Below are positions 57,055 to 64,000 of a stretch of 64,000 nt of DNA, one piece after another. The stretch's first letter is position 1; each line of letters begins with the position of its first letter. The stretch is from the NCBI GenBank assembly GCA_030824115.1, contig JAVBYI010000006.1, forward strand, positions 89,264 through 153,263. Direction: 5' to 3'. A program made the position numbers and the translations under genes. Below the pieces are notes generated by a model. It was given only the letters and a program-made list of their open reading frames with translations, did not search any database and had not been told where the DNA came from. The DNA comes from Rhodocyclaceae bacterium (GTDB taxonomy: Bacteria > Pseudomonadota > Gammaproteobacteria > Burkholderiales > Rhodocyclaceae).

Positions 57055-58143
57055 TTACCCATCGATGCTGAAAGAAATCTTGAGGCGCTGTTGGAGCAGG
57101 CGGGCCTGTTTGAAGGCCTCGTGCAGGATGTGTCGATCGAAGGCATTGAGTTGCTGTGGCGCAAGCTGGTTCGTGGGAGTCGTATTGTCGATGATCGCGC
57201 GATGTTGCGCCAGCAGGCGCATGCGTTGCAGGTGATGGAAAGCGCCGATGGCGGCCTCGGCTTCGCTCATCCGCAGCAGGCCAGCCGTGCTGGCATGACG
57301 CAGCCGGGCCACGGTGCTCGGACAGGCACTGCCCATCCCGAGGATGCGGGCCGCATCGACAAACAGGCGAGATCCGAATTTCTTCATATCGACCACACCA
57401 TCCTTCGCCGCAAAATCGCGCAGAAAGCCCAACGGTGGCGCAGCCGTCAGCGCATTTTCCGCCAACAGGCGCAAGAAGGCATCGGCACCGGCAGTGATGC
57501 GCGCCAGATACGCCCGCAGCTCATCGACCAAGCCCGCCGCACCATGCAGCGCCCGCAGGTCAAAAAAGATCGTCGCATTCAGCAAGGCTTGCGGATCGGG
57601 TGTGCGTACCCAGCCGATAAAACGCGCCTGCCACTCGGTGAGCGACAGGCAGCAATCGGGATTGCCGGCCATGATGCCGCCCTCGCACAGGGAAAAGCCG
57701 CAAGCGGCCAGCGCCTGATTGACCTCGCCCGCAAAGGCCAGCAACAAGGGACGCAGCATGCGCGCTTCGGCCACATCGGTCGCCGCAAAGACGATACCGT
57801 TGTCCTGATCGGTCACAAAGGTCTGTTCGCCGCGCCCCTCGGAACCGAGGGCCAGCCAGCACCAGGGGGCGCTCGGCAAGCGATGGCGGCGGGCCGCCAG
57901 ATCGATGACGCGGACCGAAAGCGCGTCATTCAGCGCGGACAGGGTGCGGGCAACCACCCCGCCACCGGCATCTCCGGCAATCATCTCGATGGCAATCGCA
58001 CGGATTTGCGGCGCCAATGCGACCAGCGTCTCGATATCCCGGGCCGTCATCAAGCGGCGGGCCAGCGTCTCGACCGCATCCACCCAGGCATCATGCACCG
58101 CCACAGCAGTACCACCCGAGATGACGGCAGGCTCGCCTGTCAC
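57055..58143 (-). CDS. DUF294-family nucleotidyltransferase-like signalling protein
   Basis: A 362-residue protein with a GlnD-like nucleotidyltransferase core: ALGSEGRGEQTFVTDQDNGIVF holds the GSxxRxE and DxD-type residues. The C-terminal substrate-binding domain (DUF294_C; FFDLRALHGAAGLVDELR) follows. Family members often carry cyclic-nucleotide and CBS domains in front; here only an N-terminal helical segment of about 80 residues is present. The target is unknown. The stop of the exonuclease-fusion gene lies one base upstream of its start region, so the genes are probably co-expressed. Confidence 0.85.
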   Translation of the reverse strand: MTGEPAVISGGTAVAVHDAWVDAVETLARRLMTARDIETLVALAPQIRAIAIEMIAGDAGGGVVARTLSALNDALSVRVIDLAARRHRLPSAPWCWLALGSEGRGEQTFVTDQDNGIVFAATDVAEARMLRPLLLAFAGEVNQALAACGFSLCEGGIMAGNPDCCLSLTEWQARFIGWVRTPDPQALLNATIFFDLRALHGAAGLVDELRAYLARITAGADAFLRLLAENALTAAPPLGFLRDFAAKDGVVDMKKFGSRLFVDAARILGMGSACPSTVARLRHASTAGLLRMSEAEAAIGAFHHLQRMRLLAQHRAIIDNTTPTNQLAPQQLNAFDRHILHEAFKQARLLQQRLKISFSIDG

Positions 58144-58144
58144 G

Positions 58145-60316
58145 TCAATACTTCACCCGGGCGTAATAGGTTTTCTCGGCGGCTTCGAGTGCCTGGCGCA
58201 GGGTAAAAATGCCCTTCTCGGCCAGCAGCGGAATCATCTTGAGAAAGACTTCGCCGGTGACGAAGGCATCGCCCAGCGCGGTATGCCGACCGATTACGTT
58301 GATGCCCAGCCGTTCCGCAATCGCTTCAAGTTTGTGCGATTCCTGATTCGGATGGATAACGGCCGAGAGCAGCAAGGTGTCCAGCACCGGCTGGTCAAAC
58401 TTGAGACCGGTCCGCGCCTCTTTCATCTGCAGGAAACGCATGTCGAAGGCCGCGTTGTGGGCTACCAGCACCGTGTCATTACAAAACTCGTAAAAGACCG
58501 GCAGCACGACATCGATGGTCGGCTGGCCGCGCACCATGTCCTCGGTAATGCCATGGATCGGAATGCCTTCCGGCTTGAGCGGAATGCGCGGATCAATGAT
58601 CTGGTCCACGACTTCCTGACGCAGCAGTCGGCCGTTGATCGCTCGCACCGCGCCAATCTGGATGATTTCATCCCCTTCGGAAGGCTGCAACCCGGTGGTT
58701 TCGGTATCGAACACCGAATAGGCCACCTCGGTCAGCTTGCGATCCAGATCGATGCGCGAATCGCTGAAGCTGAACAGGTTGAAGTCGTAATACTCCGGCC
58801 GGCTGTCGCCCCGCAAGGCGTGCGCCGACTCGCTCGCCTGCCCCTGCGGCTCTGCAACCGGCAGCACAAACCGGAAATAGGCCCGATGAATGGCTTTCTC
58901 GCGCTGGTACCAGATTTCGCCACCGTGGCGCTGGGCGACATCGCGCAAGGTCAGCGGCGTACTGTCGCTGCCGACATTCATCGACTCCAGTTCCCAGGTG
59001 TAGAAGGTTTCCGAGGAGACCGTCGTACCCGACCAGATCAGGTCGATATAGGCCATATGGCCTTCCGACGACAGGCGGAAGCGCAACTCGCGGATGTCGT
59101 AGTGATCCTGCAGACGCGAAGCCAGGAAGGTCAGTGCTTGAATCAGGGCAAAGCTGTCGGCACGAATCCACAGGCTGTCTTCGAGCGATTCCGACTGCGT
59201 TGTCATCTGCAGCTTGTCCTCGATGCGCCGTTGGGCCGCCACCACCACGTCCATGCCCAGCACATCCTCCAGCGGCCAGCGGGTCTTGAGCGAGTCGGCA
59301 AACTCGGTCGTCGTCTTGGCCAGTCGCTCGCTCATGCGGGCGGTTTCCTCGTCGATGATGCCGATGAAGCGTTCGCGGTAGGCCGGGTCCATGTCCGGGT
59401 TGTCGATCAGATTCTCAACTGCGGCGCGAATGTTGCCGAGCGAGGAACGCGAGCCATCGGTGAGGGATTGCAGTGCCTGGTCTCGCTGTGTCTCGCGCTC
59501 GAAGTTCTTGGTAATGTTCTCAATCGTCAGCACGTAGCCGGTCACCTGCGCCGGGCTTTCCTTCGTATCGGTCGCGCTCAGGACGGGCGCCATCTGCGCA
59601 CGCAGCAACTGGCCGGTACGCGTCGTGGTAATGAAATTGGCGACCTGTTCCGCACTGCCCTTTTCGATCCGCTGGCGGATATTCTCAAGCGCATGGGTAA
59701 TCTGGGCGCGTTCAAGCATCGAAAAGATCGAACGCCCGAGGCCGATCAATGCCCCGCCGCTCATTGAGGTCGGCCCCTGAGCCAGTGCCTTGAACTGCAG
59801 GCGGGCGCGATTGTTGTAAAGCAGGATGCGGCCATCCAGATTGCAAACCACCACACCTAGCGCCAATTCAGACATCAGCGCCGCGAGACGATTTTTTTCC
59901 TCCTCGACCGAGGTATTGGCCTGGGCGATGCGTGCCTCGACATCATCGAGCAGGGCATCGCGCTGCTGGGCAAGGTCATTGGCCGCACGCCCCAGTTCCT
60001 GCACTTCGGGCGGCCCATCCATCACCACCCGAAAGTTGCGATTGGCCCCCAGCATCAGGCGCAAGGTCTCGGCCATCGCCATCAGGCCCTGCACGTACTG
60101 TTTGAACAGCCCGCGCAGGAGTTGCAAGCCAAGAAAGAGCGCAACGATCGTGAATAGGCCGCCAATCGGCAGCCAACGATCCATCGCCTGAATGAAGGAA
60201 AGACGCTGTTCCTCGTTAAGGTCGCCATAAACGACCCCGGCCGTCAGCAGAAACGGGCCGGTCATCAGGAGCAGAAGAACGACGACGGCAACGGCGAAAC
60301 GCGCCTTCGCGTTCAT
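58145..60316 (-). CDS. Degenerate sensor kinase fused to a DnaQ-type exonuclease
   Basis: A 723-residue membrane protein. Two spans (about 10-28 and 50-70) are followed by a HAMP-like linker, a coiled coil and a PAS domain (about 145-260; ALGVVVCNLDGRILLYNNRARLQF). A kinase-like segment (about 280-505) has SRSSLGNIRAAVENLI where HisKA should be, with no phospho-acceptor His, and the HATPase keeps AQRHGGEIWYQREK but lacks DxGxG. A DEDDh exonuclease follows (about 530-700): FDTETTGL with D537 and E539, VLVAHNAAFDMRFLQ, and HTALGDAFVTGEVF. The nuclease looks active, the kinase not. It overlaps the response-regulator gene by four bases. Confidence 0.9.
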   Translation of the reverse strand: MNAKARFAVAVVVLLLLMTGPFLLTAGVVYGDLNEEQRLSFIQAMDRWLPIGGLFTIVALFLGLQLLRGLFKQYVQGLMAMAETLRLMLGANRNFRVVMDGPPEVQELGRAANDLAQQRDALLDDVEARIAQANTSVEEEKNRLAALMSELALGVVVCNLDGRILLYNNRARLQFKALAQGPTSMSGGALIGLGRSIFSMLERAQITHALENIRQRIEKGSAEQVANFITTTRTGQLLRAQMAPVLSATDTKESPAQVTGYVLTIENITKNFERETQRDQALQSLTDGSRSSLGNIRAAVENLIDNPDMDPAYRERFIGIIDEETARMSERLAKTTTEFADSLKTRWPLEDVLGMDVVVAAQRRIEDKLQMTTQSESLEDSLWIRADSFALIQALTFLASRLQDHYDIRELRFRLSSEGHMAYIDLIWSGTTVSSETFYTWELESMNVGSDSTPLTLRDVAQRHGGEIWYQREKAIHRAYFRFVLPVAEPQGQASESAHALRGDSRPEYYDFNLFSFSDSRIDLDRKLTEVAYSVFDTETTGLQPSEGDEIIQIGAVRAINGRLLRQEVVDQIIDPRIPLKPEGIPIHGITEDMVRGQPTIDVVLPVFYEFCNDTVLVAHNAAFDMRFLQMKEARTGLKFDQPVLDTLLLSAVIHPNQESHKLEAIAERLGINVIGRHTALGDAFVTGEVFLKMIPLLAEKGIFTLRQALEAAEKTYYARVKY

Positions 60317-60678
60317 GCAAGCAGCGCCTTGACTTGGGCCACCAGTTCCTTGGTCGAGAAGGGCTTGGTCACATAGGCATCCGCGCCCATCGCCAGGCCC
60401 TTGGCGACTTCGGTCTCGCGCCCCTTGGCCGACAGCATGACGATCTTGAGCGCACCCTGCGCCGGATCGGCACGCACGGTCTGGCAGACTTCGTAGCCGG
60501 ATTTCTTGGGCATCATGACGTCGAGCAGGACCAGATCCGGCGCGAACGCCGCAATCTTCTCCAATGCCGCGTCGCCATCGCCGGCGACTGCAACATCGAA
60601 GCCCTCCTTCTTCAGCATGAATTCGAGTGACAGGACAATGTTTGGCTCATCGTCCACGATCAGTATTTTCTTTGTCAT
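60313..60678 (-). CDS. Single-domain response regulator (CheY-like)
   Basis: A 121-residue stand-alone receiver with no output domain. Acidic pocket residues are in LIVDDEPN, the phospho-acceptor is D53 in LVLLDVMMPKKSG, and LSAKGRETEVAKGLAMGADAYVTKPFS contains the conserved Ser/Thr and Lys. Its start overlaps the 3' end of the symporter-kinase gene by 32 bases, so that kinase is the likely phosphate donor. Lacking a DNA-binding domain, it probably acts by protein contact, possibly on the exonuclease fusion. Confidence 0.93.
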   Translation of the reverse strand: MTKKILIVDDEPNIVLSLEFMLKKEGFDVAVAGDGDAALEKIAAFAPDLVLLDVMMPKKSGYEVCQTVRADPAQGALKIVMLSAKGRETEVAKGLAMGADAYVTKPFSTKELVAQVKALLA

Positions 60679-63460
60679 GGGCTCCTCCCGCTTTTCGTTT
60701 TATCGCATTATCGCTTGTCGGCAGGGGCAAGGTGAACACAAAATGCGCCCCGCCTCCAGCCACGGGGGCCTCCAGCCACAAACGGCCGCCGAAATACTCG
60801 ATGATCTGACGGCTGATCGGCAGTCCCAGCCCGGTCCCTTGCGGCTTGTCGGTCAGCACATCGCCGCCCTGACGGAACTTTTCGAAGATGGTCTCGCGGT
60901 CTTCGGTGCGGATGCCCGGCCCGTTATCGACCACCGCCACGCGCACATCGCTTGCCGTCGCGCCAGCGCCGACTTTTACCTGCCCGACTGTCTGGGGCAC
61001 GAACTTCACCGCATTCGACAGAAGATTGATCATCACCTGCATGAGGCGATCACGATCCGCCATCACTTGTGGCAAGGGCTCGGCCATCTCAAGCGTCAGC
61101 GCCACGCCCTTTTCCTTGTACAACTGGCTCAGGGACTCGCAGGCCTCATGAATCACCTGTCCAAGATCGACCTCAACCGTGGTCCAGTCGGCGCGACCGG
61201 ATTCGAGCTTGGCGAGATCAAGAATCTGATTGATCAGTCGCGTCAGTCGCTCGGTTTCGCTGACGATGATGCTAAGGAAACGCGTTCGGTCGGCCAAATC
61301 CATGCGTGGATCGTCCTGCAGCATTTCCGAAAACGCGCGAATCGAGGTCAGCGGCGTGCGCAACTCGTGGGTGACCGTCGAGATGAAATCGTCCTTGAGG
61401 CGATCCAGTTCGCGCAACTGCGCATTGGCCTCGCGCAACTCGGCGGTGGCACGCGTCAGTTCCTGCGACTTTTGCTCCAGCTCACGACTGTAGGCACGCA
61501 CCTGCGAGGCTTCGTCAAGGATGTTCATCACCTCGTCAAGCCCAAGCGGCTCTTCATCGACCACCGAGGCCACCATCACCCGCGCCGATGCAGAGCCGAT
61601 GGCGCCAGCCAATTCGCGTTCGACAAAGTTAACCGTATCGGCGTCCGCCGTCAGTTGCTCAAGCGGCAGGCCACGGCTGCGGGCATAACGTTCAAAGGCC
61701 TCCTGTGCCTTGGCCTGCCCCAGAAAGCGCCCCGTCACTGCAAGTAATTCCGTGACCTGCAGCGTCGTGCCGCCACTCGTCATCAACCGCCCCGGTAACG
61801 GTCCCGCTTGTTCCCAGCCGGAGACATCGACAAACAGGCTGGCCTGACGCACTTCACGGGCATCCGGCGCACGCAGCAAAGAGAAGAACCCGAAGGCCCC
61901 GCAGTTCGCCAACAAACTCCACAGCAGACAATGGCTGATCTCGTCGAGGCCGGTCAGGCCAAACAGTTGTTGTGGCCGCAGCAGCTCAATGCCGAACAGA
62001 CCCGCACTCATGAAATCAGCCGGTAACCAGCCCGATTTGGCGAACGAGGGCAGCAACAGGGTATAGAGCCACACGCTGAAGCCTGCCATGAGGCCCGCCA
62101 GTGCCCCGCTGCGCGTCGCCCCCTTCCAGTACAAGCCACCAATCAGGACCGGGGCAAACTGGGCCACGGCGGCGAAGGAAATCAGGCCGATGCTGACCAG
62201 CGCATAGGCCTCGCCCGCCAGACGGAAATACGCATAGCCGAGCATCAGAATCACCACGATCGCCCAGCGCCGGATCTCGAGCAACAGGCCGGACAAATCG
62301 CTGCGTTCATGCAGACCGAACCAGCCACGACGCAGCAGCAACGGCATGATCAGGTCATTGCAGATCATGGTGGACAAGGCGATCGTTTCAACGATCACCA
62401 TGCCGGTCGCCGCCGACAGTCCACCAATGTAGGCCAGCAGGGCCAGTGCATTGTTGTGGTGGGCCATCGGCAGCGTCAGCACGAAGGTATCGGCATCCAC
62501 CCCGCTGTTCGGGCCGAAATACAGCAACCCACCCAACGCGATCGGCAAGACGAATAGATTGATGCAGAACAGATAGAGGGGAAACAGCCAGGCCGCACGC
62601 TTGAGGTGGGCCACATTGACGTTCTCGACGACAGCGATCTGGAACTGGCGTGGCAGCAGCAGCACCGAGAGCATCGAGAGGAAGGTCAGCGCAGCCCAAC
62701 TGCCGTAGCCGGCGGCGGTATCGCGCGACGTCATCAAACGGTCCAGTTGCGGCACCTCGGCCGCCTTGGCAAAAATATCGCCAATGCCATCGAACAGGCC
62801 ATAGGCAACGAACAAGCCGACGGCCACGAAGGACAGCAACTTCACCACCGACTCGAAAGCGATGGCCGCCACCATGCCCTCGTGACGCTCCGTCGCATCC
62901 AGATGGCGCGTGCCAAACAGGATGGTGAAGGCGGCCATGATCATGGCCACGTAGAGCGCGCTGTCATGCAGCAGCGGCACCGCACCGACGTGTACCGGCA
63001 TGACAATCTCTGGCGCGGCCGCCAGGATCGTGAAACTGTTGGACACCGCCTTGAGTTGCAGGGCAATGTAGGGAATCACGCCGACAACGGCAATCACCGT
63101 CACCAGTCCGCCCAACAGATGGCTCTTGCCATAGCGCGAGGCGACAAAGTCGGCAATCGAGGTAATCCGGTTGGCTTTGGCAACGCGAATGATCTTGGCG
63201 ATGATGAACCAGCCGAGGGCCATCATCAGCGTCGGGCCAAGATAAATCGGCAGGAAGCCAATGCCGGTTGCCGCCGCACGCCCGACGCTGCCGTAGAAAG
63301 TCCAGGTCGTGCAATACACCGCCAGCGACAGGGCGTAGATCGTCGAATTGTCGATCAGTGAGCGATGCTGGTCAGCGCGTCGATCCGCCCACCATGCGAT
63401 GGCAAACAAAATGCCCAGATAGGCGAATGAAACGAGGATGACGGTCCAGCCGGAAAGCAT
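60647..63460 (-). CDS. Sodium/solute symporter-histidine kinase hybrid (CrbS/CbrA-like)
   Basis: A 937-residue sensor. The N-terminal ~500 residues form a sodium:solute symporter domain with about 13 spans (YALSLAVYCTTWTFYGSVGRAAATG, YIGGLSAATGMVIVETIALSTMI). A STAC-type segment follows (about 555-650; QVTELLAVTGRFLGQAKAQEAFERYA), then a coiled coil, HisKA (FISTVTHELRTPLTSI, H698) and HATPase (NLLSNAVKFV, VDNGPGI, GTGLGLPISRQII). No PAS domain is visible. The dispersed repeat encodes KVGAGATA at residues 829-836, in a HATPase loop between the N box and the DxGxG motif. CrbS relatives control acetate use; the ligand here is unknown. Confidence 0.92.
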   Translation of the reverse strand: MLSGWTVILVSFAYLGILFAIAWWADRRADQHRSLIDNSTIYALSLAVYCTTWTFYGSVGRAAATGIGFLPIYLGPTLMMALGWFIIAKIIRVAKANRITSIADFVASRYGKSHLLGGLVTVIAVVGVIPYIALQLKAVSNSFTILAAAPEIVMPVHVGAVPLLHDSALYVAMIMAAFTILFGTRHLDATERHEGMVAAIAFESVVKLLSFVAVGLFVAYGLFDGIGDIFAKAAEVPQLDRLMTSRDTAAGYGSWAALTFLSMLSVLLLPRQFQIAVVENVNVAHLKRAAWLFPLYLFCINLFVLPIALGGLLYFGPNSGVDADTFVLTLPMAHHNNALALLAYIGGLSAATGMVIVETIALSTMICNDLIMPLLLRRGWFGLHERSDLSGLLLEIRRWAIVVILMLGYAYFRLAGEAYALVSIGLISFAAVAQFAPVLIGGLYWKGATRSGALAGLMAGFSVWLYTLLLPSFAKSGWLPADFMSAGLFGIELLRPQQLFGLTGLDEISHCLLWSLLANCGAFGFFSLLRAPDAREVRQASLFVDVSGWEQAGPLPGRLMTSGGTTLQVTELLAVTGRFLGQAKAQEAFERYARSRGLPLEQLTADADTVNFVERELAGAIGSASARVMVASVVDEEPLGLDEVMNILDEASQVRAYSRELEQKSQELTRATAELREANAQLRELDRLKDDFISTVTHELRTPLTSIRAFSEMLQDDPRMDLADRTRFLSIIVSETERLTRLINQILDLAKLESGRADWTTVEVDLGQVIHEACESLSQLYKEKGVALTLEMAEPLPQVMADRDRLMQVMINLLSNAVKFVPQTVGQVKVGAGATASDVRVAVVDNGPGIRTEDRETIFEKFRQGGDVLTDKPQGTGLGLPISRQIIEYFGGRLWLEAPVAGGGAHFVFTLPLPTSDNAIKRKAGGAHDKENTDRGR
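60954..60977 (-). repeat. Dispersed 24-bp repeat, copy 10 (in symporter-kinase gene)
   Basis: One mismatch (GCGCGAC for GCGAGAC). It is read as KVGAGATA (residues 829-836) in a HATPase loop, within a catalytic domain rather than a linker. Confidence 0.9.
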
Positions 63461-63461
63461 C

Positions 63462-63662
63462 TCAGTCCAGTCGTCGTTCGACGATCAGGGCGATCAGGCC
63501 AATAATGCCCAGCCAGGCGATAAAAATGTAGGCATACAGCAAGGGCACGCCCAACACTGATGTCGCTTTGTTGAAAAGCGCCAGCAGAGGATAGTTGAAC
63601 AGCAGGCAACCGACCAGAAAAACCGCCGCCAGCCGTTGCGCATTCAATCGGTTTCGATACAT
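63462..63662 (-). CDS. Small two-span membrane protein
   Basis: A 66-residue protein with two hydrophobic segments (AAVFLVGCLLFNYPLLALF and LLYAYIFIAWLGIIGLIALIV) joined by a short loop, ending in VERRLD. It sits one base upstream of the symporter-kinase start and is probably co-translated with it. Small membrane proteins often accompany symporter-type proteins, so a partner role is plausible, but no family is recognised with certainty. Confidence 0.78.
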   Translation of the reverse strand: MYRNRLNAQRLAAVFLVGCLLFNYPLLALFNKATSVLGVPLLYAYIFIAWLGIIGLIALIVERRLD

Positions 63663-63727
63663 GAGATGACCTGATGACCTCGCTGCGGCATCCCCAACCG
63701 GGATGCATCAGATCATACCCGAGGCCG

Positions 63728-63943
63728 TCAGAACGCACCGGCACAAGCCAGCATGCGCTCCACGCGCTGCTTGCGCGCCTCATCAATCGTCAGGCCAACC
63801 AGGGATTCGGGCGGCAAAGGAACGTCCCAATGGGCCTGGAACAGCAATACATCCTCACCACTATCCATATGGGCACGATAGATTTTCTCCTGGTAGGAAG
63901 GGGCACCCGGCAGGGAAATCAGTTCGACGGATTCGATGACCAT
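63728..63943 (-). CDS. Uncharacterised small protein
   Basis: A 71-residue soluble protein starting MVIESVELISLPGAPSYQEK, with a GAGGAGAA site seven bases upstream of the ATG; a longer frame start is rejected for lack of such a site. The middle part (ENVLL-type strand EDVLLFQAHWDVPLPPESLVG) and the C-terminal helix (TIDEARKQRVERMLACAG) suggest a small alpha/beta fold. No family is recognised. It is encoded upstream of the two-span membrane protein in the same direction. Confidence 0.7.
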   Translation of the reverse strand: MVIESVELISLPGAPSYQEKIYRAHMDSGEDVLLFQAHWDVPLPPESLVGLTIDEARKQRVERMLACAGAF

Positions 63944-64000
63944 TGCGATTCTCCTCGTCACAGTCAACTTATCGGCGCCGTTTGCACACATATAAATACG

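Noticed and set aside
56098..58206. A 702-codon open frame antisense to rmuC and the DUF294 gene
   Set aside because: Both minus-strand genes carry recognised motifs; the antisense product is low-complexity Arg/Gln-rich, typical of GC-rich shadow frames.
57905..59767. A 620-codon open frame antisense to the exonuclease-fusion gene
   Set aside because: It overlaps conserved exonuclease and PAS coding sequence and has no recognisable domain.
438..60977. CRISPR interpretation of the dispersed repeat
   Set aside because: Copies are kilobases apart, in both orientations and within genes; there is no regular spacer array and no cas gene.
438..60977. The repeat as a hairpin or REP-type palindrome
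   Set aside because: Only the GTC/GAC trinucleotides pair across the unit; it has no significant self-complementarity.

Overview
The window looks like a chromosomal segment of a betaproteobacterium, most likely from the order Rhodocyclales. The evidence is the high GC content and several gene orders typical of that group: petABC followed by sspAB, a DUF2863 gene, truA-trpFBA-accD-folC-dedD-cvpA-purF-metZ, fimV-asd-leuB, and ndk-rlmN-pilF-rodZ-ispG-hisS-yfgM-bamB-der. This assignment comes from gene content and order only. Coding density is very high, most genes lie on the minus strand, and I see no phage, insertion sequence or CRISPR array.

Layout. 1-3.7 kb: the 3' end of a phoH-type gene, then dnaB and the rpsF-priB-rpsR-rplI ribosomal operon; priB appears to use a non-standard start codon. 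3.7-7.7 kb: an HDOD protein, tRNA-Arg(CCU), a coiled-coil protein made of 36-residue repeats, and a GAF-GAF-PAS adenylate cyclase. 7.7-11.5 kb: cytochrome bc1 and SspA/SspB. 11.6-13.4 kb: recR and a DUF2863 gene. 13.5-23.6 kb: a long co-directional run for tryptophan, fatty-acid, folate, purine and methionine synthesis. 23.6-29.1 kb: FimV, asd, leuB and an entericidin-like lipoprotein, with leuC and leuD not beside leuB. 29.2-32.6 kb: an MFS transporter, a DUF465 gene, aroC, a CBS protein and a ferredoxin. 32.7-41.6 kb: der to ndk, in which many starts and stops overlap by four bases. 41.7-47.6 kb: a TRAP C4-dicarboxylate transporter and its divergent two-component system. 47.6-57 kb: MltD-like transglycosylase, yejBEF without an adjacent yejA, rhodanese, STAS, cysteine-cluster, TonB-like and ankyrin proteins, and rmuC. 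57-64 kb: a signalling cluster made of a DUF294 nucleotidyltransferase, a degenerate sensor kinase fused to a DnaQ-type exonuclease, a single-domain response regulator, and a symporter-histidine kinase hybrid.

The most unusual signal is a dispersed 24-25 bp sequence, AAAAGTCGGCGC directly followed by TGGCGAGACGGC (usually then A). It occurs ten times: five exact copies, three with one mismatch and two with two. Nine copies lie in frame inside unrelated genes (sspB, folC twice, an MFS transporter, yfgM, yejF, a tonB-like gene, an ankyrin gene, a sensor kinase), mostly in linkers or loops. The tenth lies between phoH and dnaB. The sequence is stop-free in all six frames and most often encodes KVGAGETA. 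It behaves like an in-frame genomic repeat, an uptake-type sequence or a protein-binding site, and I do not recognise it as a named element.
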